A program made the position numbers and the translations under genes. Positions 5,612 to 8,251 of a stretch of 8,251 bases of DNA are shown in pieces. The stretch's first letter is position 1. Each line of letters begins with the position of its first letter. The notes under the pieces are model-generated. The model searched no databases. It saw only the letters and a list, made by a program, of their open reading frames with translations, and was not told the DNA's origin. The DNA is from an uncultured Oscillibacter sp. GTDB taxonomy: Bacteria > Bacillota > Clostridia > Oscillospirales > Oscillospiraceae. Location of the stretch: the NCBI GenBank assembly GCA_905233795.1, contig CAJOFP010000115.1, forward strand, positions 1-8,251, given 5' to 3'.

Positions 5612-7042
5612 TTAGACGGCGGATCGGGCGAACCGCGGAGCGGAATCGGCGTCACGGAGATTTCCGTATACGCCAATAATCGCGGCCACGGAAATGAAAA
5701 AGGTCAGAATATCCGAAACCGGCATGGAGTAGAGAACGCCGTCCAGACCAAAAAACGGCGGCAGCAGCAGGGCGAATCCGACGCCGAACAGAACTTCCCG
5801 AACAGCGGACAACGCCGTGGAAAGAAACGCTCTGCCGAGGGCCTGTAAATAGATAAAAGTCGCCTTGTTGATACAGGCCGGAATCATCATGCAGAGATAG
5901 ACGCGGAACGCTTTCAGCGCAAACGCCGTATAATAAGCGCTCTCATTCGCCGCGCCGAAAACGGAAATCAGCGCGCCGGGAAAGACTTCCGCTATGATCA
6001 GGGCGATCACGCCCACTGTTGTTTCCACGGTCAGCAGACAGGTGAAAAGTTGTCGCGCCCGGTCTTTCCGTCCCGCGCCGATGTTGTAGCCCACAATAGG
6101 AATACAGCCCGCGGCAACGCCGATTACAACGGAAATCACGATCTGAAAGAATTTCATCACAATGCCCACGACCGCCATGGGAATCTGCGCGTAGACGGCC
6201 TGTGAGAATACCGCGTCCAGCGCCCCGTATTTCCGAACCATGTTGTTGACAGCCGCCATGGAAGCCACCAGTGAAATCTGGGAGAGAAAACTGCAAATTC
6301 CAAGAGGAATGAACTTCCGGATCACGGCGCCGTTCAGCCGGAAACTGTCTTTCCGGAGAGACGCCGACCTCATGCGCGGCAGATACCACACGGCAAGCGC
6401 GGCGGTGAGTATCTGTCCGGCGACTGTCGCAACCGCCGCGCCCGTCATGCCCCAGCGGAACAGGAAAATACACACCGGATCCAGAATCATATTTACCGCC
6501 GCGCCCGCCAGCGTGGAAGCCATAGCGAACCGGGGACTTCCGTCCGAGCGTATCACCGGATTCATCGCCTGACCGAACATATAAAACGGCAGACCGAGAG
6601 TGATATAAAAGAAATACTCTTTGGAGAATCGAAAAGTTTCCTCATTCACCCGTCCGCCGAACGCGGTCAGAATCGGCTCCTGAAAAATCAGATACAGCAG
6701 GGTCAGAATCAGACTTCCGCCGACGCATAATACAACCGCGTTTCCAACGCTCAGACTTGCCCGCTCCGGATTCCGCGCCCCAAGACTGACGCTGACGAAC
6801 GCGCAGCAGCCGTCGCCGATCATAACCGCGATGGCAAGCGCCACAACGGTCAAAGGAAAAACCACGGTATTCGCCGCGTTGCCGTAAGAACCAAGATAAC
6901 CGGCGTTGGCGATAAAAATCTGATCCACGATATTATACAGAGCCGCGACCAGAAGTGAAATCACACAGGGAACGGAGTATTTCATCATCAATTTCCACGG
7001 TTTTTCCTGTTCCAAAAACGCGTTCACATTTTTTTCATTCAT
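5612..7042 (-). CDS. MATE family multidrug efflux transporter, MepA-like
   Basis: A 476-residue, strongly hydrophobic inner-membrane protein with about 12 expected transmembrane helices in two similar halves. MATE pumps export cationic drugs and other compounds using a sodium or proton gradient; the substrate here is unknown. Family signs include Pro25 and Asp40 in the first helix region (KYSVPCVISL, YNIVDQIFI), the GDGC segment at 76-79, the NPVIRSDGSPRFAMAS block, the N-M-I-L-D-P motif that follows, and the second-half start FIPLGICSFLSQ. The C-terminus is complete (RFARSAV). The frame is open to a TTG at 7060, but that codon overlaps the GGAGG ribosome binding site (7054-7058), so the ATG at 7042 (MNEKNVNAFLEQEKPW) is the better start, 11 bases from the site. 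A two-codon frame ATG-AAA-TAA in between overlaps the start as TAATG. The gene has its own promoter at 7124-7152. Confidence 0.92.
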   Translation of the reverse strand: MNEKNVNAFLEQEKPWKLMMKYSVPCVISLLVAALYNIVDQIFIANAGYLGSYGNAANTVVFPLTVVALAIAVMIGDGCCAFVSVSLGARNPERASLSVGNAVVLCVGGSLILTLLYLIFQEPILTAFGGRVNEETFRFSKEYFFYITLGLPFYMFGQAMNPVIRSDGSPRFAMASTLAGAAVNMILDPVCIFLFRWGMTGAAVATVAGQILTAALAVWYLPRMRSASLRKDSFRLNGAVIRKFIPLGICSFLSQISLVASMAAVNNMVRKYGALDAVFSQAVYAQIPMAVVGIVMKFFQIVISVVIGVAAGCIPIVGYNIGAGRKDRARQLFTCLLTVETTVGVIALIIAEVFPGALISVFGAANESAYYTAFALKAFRVYLCMMIPACINKATFIYLQALGRAFLSTALSAVREVLFGVGFALLLPPFFGLDGVLYSMPVSDILTFFISVAAIIGVYGNLRDADSAPRFARSAV

Positions 7043-7103
7043 TATTTCATTTACCTCCAAAAAAAATACAGCGCGTCACGCAACCGCCGGATTTACGCAG
7101 TTG

Positions 7104-7114
7104 TGCGACACGCA
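7104..7114. promoter_or_regulatory. Small inverted repeat at the MATE transcription start, possible operator
   Basis: TGCGACACGCA has 4-base arms around ACA and lies just past the expected start of the MATE transcript. A related GCG-TCA-CGC lies at 7073-7081, and ACGCAGT occurs at 7095 and 7110. Together these could be repressor half-sites, but they are short and may be chance in this GC-rich leader. Confidence 0.25.
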
Positions 7115-7123
7115 GTATGGAGA

Positions 7124-7152
7124 AGCATACCAAAAGAAAGTCCAATTTTCAA
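7124..7152 (-). promoter_or_regulatory. Sigma-70-type promoter for the MATE gene
   Basis: On the minus strand, TTGAAA (7147-7152) and TATGCT (7124-7129) are separated by exactly 17 bases. Initiation is expected near 7117, giving a leader of about 75 bases before the ATG at 7042. Confidence 0.6.
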
Positions 7153-7240
7153 AGGCGGATTTGCACAAAAATGAACGGGTAAATGTCCGTCCCGCGTGTA
7201 AATCTTTCACAGAAAATGAAATATTCAAAAGCGCATATCG

Positions 7241-7264
7241 CCGACGCGCCTCAAAATTCGTCGG
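7241..7264. other. Inverted repeat upstream of the helicase gene
   Basis: CCGACG (7241-7246) and CGTCGG (7259-7264) flank 12 bases and sit just before an AT-rich tract (7266-7296) that leads to the helicase ribosome binding site. The tract offers -10-like hexamers such as TATCAT, but I find no convincing -35, so no promoter is called. The repeat could be a regulatory site or a small RNA hairpin. Confidence 0.25.
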
Positions 7265-7293
7265 TAAATTTTATTATCATAATTATTATCTAT

Positions 7294-7301
7294 AAAGGAG
7301 G
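7294..7301 (+). promoter_or_regulatory. Ribosome binding site selecting a TTG start for the helicase
   Basis: AAAGGAGG lies eight bases before TTG at 7310. There is no ATG in the helicase frame near the N-terminus (the first in-frame Met is residue 52, past the conserved Q-motif), so this site decides the TTG start. Confidence 0.8.
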
Positions 7302-7309
7302 CCGATTAT

Positions 7310-8251
7310 TTGCGGGACTGGCTCAGAGCGGCATCACAGAACGAAACATATGAACAATATAGAAAGGCGGCGCTGTACGGAATCAGCGAGGAAGCGACGC
7401 GATTTTTTGAGGACGACGCGCCGGGAAAACTCGGCTTTGAAAAACGTGACGGACAACTGGATATGGCTTACGACATTCTGGACGCGCTTATTCAAAAGCG
7501 GCATATCGCGGTGGAGGCGGGCGTGGGAATCGGGAAATCTTTCGCCTATCTTCTGCCCCTGATTTTATACAGCGAGCGTATGGAGAAACCCGTCGCGGCG
7601 GCCACGTCCACCATCGCCTTGCAGGAACAACTGCTTGGGGATGTGGAGCGGCTTCAAAAACTTCTGGGCATCCGGAGAGAGGTGATTCTTGCGAAAGGAC
7701 AGACGCATTATCTCTGCCGGGAACGGGCGAAGAAATATCTGGAAAATCCGGACGCGAAAATGGGATTGGAACTGCGGTACGCCATTTCACGGGGCTGTGA
7801 GGAGAGAAACTGTTTTCCGTTCCCGGTTCCGAATGATGTCTGGAAAAAAATCAACGTCATACGCTACGGCAAACACGACTGCGGGAACTGCGAACGCCGC
7901 TGTCAGTATCATCAAATTCGTCAGCGGCTGAAATCCACGCGGGGAATCATTCTCTGCAATCAGGATTTTCTGACCGCGCATCTGATCAGCCGGAAACGGC
8001 GTCAGGACGGCTTAATCAGTCCGCTTGTGGACGTTATCGCGGTGGACGAGGCGCACAATCTGGAATCCAAAGCGCGGAACGCGCTGACGGAACGGCTTAG
8101 CTATGACGCTTTATACAGAACATTGAACGCGCTCCCGAATGAGATACGAAAAGACGACCGGCGCATGATTCGACAAACAGTCAAAGATACGCAACAGGCG
8201 GCGTTCGATTTTTTTCGGCGGCTTTATCAACAAACGCGGGAACAGATGAAC
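7310..8251 (+). CDS. DinG/XPD-type ATP-dependent DNA helicase, N-terminal part
   Basis: The first 314 residues of a superfamily 2 helicase; the rest is beyond the right edge. DinG-type enzymes unwind DNA 5' to 3' in the cytoplasm and resolve R-loops and other structures. In order: a Q-motif-like DGQLDMA (47-53), Walker A EAGVGIGKSFAYLLP (69-83, Lys76), the motif Ia region ATSTIALQEQL (98-108), a cysteine region, and the Walker B DEAH box VDEAHNLE (245-252). The cysteines C136 (HYLC), C191, C194 and C198 (DCGNCERRC) fit the four ligands of the iron-sulfur cluster of this family; C163 and C168 are extra and could be alternative ligands. Walker A reads GVGIGKS rather than the usual GTGTGKT, which keeps the essential Gly and Lys. 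The start is TTG. The gene diverges from the MATE gene across 267 bases. Confidence 0.9.
   Translation, partial: MRDWLRAASQNETYEQYRKAALYGISEEATRFFEDDAPGKLGFEKRDGQLDMAYDILDALIQKRHIAVEAGVGIGKSFAYLLPLILYSERMEKPVAAATSTIALQEQLLGDVERLQKLLGIRREVILAKGQTHYLCRERAKKYLENPDAKMGLELRYAISRGCEERNCFPFPVPNDVWKKINVIRYGKHDCGNCERRCQYHQIRQRLKSTRGIILCNQDFLTAHLISRKRRQDGLISPLVDVIAVDEAHNLESKARNALTERLSYDALYRTLNALPNEIRKDDRRMIRQTVKDTQQAAFDFFRRLYQQTREQMN

Noticed and set aside
7101..7295. Small plus-strand open frames between the MATE gene and the helicase
   Set aside because: They have no usable ribosome binding site and span a well-formed MATE promoter and AT-rich leader.

Overview
The window looks like chromosome or integrated-element DNA from a Gram-positive anaerobe of the Bacillota, probably Clostridia-like. 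The pointers are strong AAAGGAGG-type ribosome binding sites, a topoisomerase III of the type carried by Firmicutes conjugative elements, and housekeeping genes (aldo/keto reductase, AlkZ-related protein, MepA-like MATE pump) whose closest relatives, from memory, are in that group. This placement is inference; there is no rRNA or other marker gene.

Layout: (1) 1-84, the acidic C-terminal tail of a plus-strand gene, followed by a wobble-rich hairpin. (2) 171-2904, three minus-strand genes transcribed right to left: an aldo/keto reductase with its own promoter and terminator, an AlkZ-related protein, and a small esterase-fold hydrolase. (3) 2905-3048, a compact divergent control region with a TATAATTATA palindrome shared by two -10 positions and an adjacent perfect 7+3+7 inverted repeat. 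(4) 3049-5536, plus strand: a DNA topoisomerase III gene (topB) that is broken, then a small XRE-type regulator. (5) A symmetrical terminator between converging genes. (6) 5612-7042, minus strand: a MATE efflux pump with a good promoter. (7) 7310 to the right edge, plus strand: the N-terminal part of a DinG/XPD-type iron-sulfur helicase starting at TTG.

The most unusual part is topB. It keeps well-conserved N- and C-terminal blocks but departs from the family at three places. There is no ATG in the expected frame; the only well-placed start is an ATT. About 16 residues that precede VGRVMTPTLA in the family are missing. Immediately after the active-site motif YPRTDSR, the sequence jumps to a 109-bp near-copy of the gene's own TOPRIM acidic-motif segment, then resumes at HAVIPT in another reading frame. 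The two copies differ at only three bases, all third-position and silent. This points to a rearranged pseudogene templated from a related topB allele, or to a chimeric assembly of related strains.

I see no convincing new multi-gene system. There is no CRISPR array, tRNA, rRNA, insertion sequence or attachment site that I can support. No gap between genes exceeds 300 bases; the largest, about 267 bases between the MATE gene and the helicase, carries a promoter and some inverted repeats.
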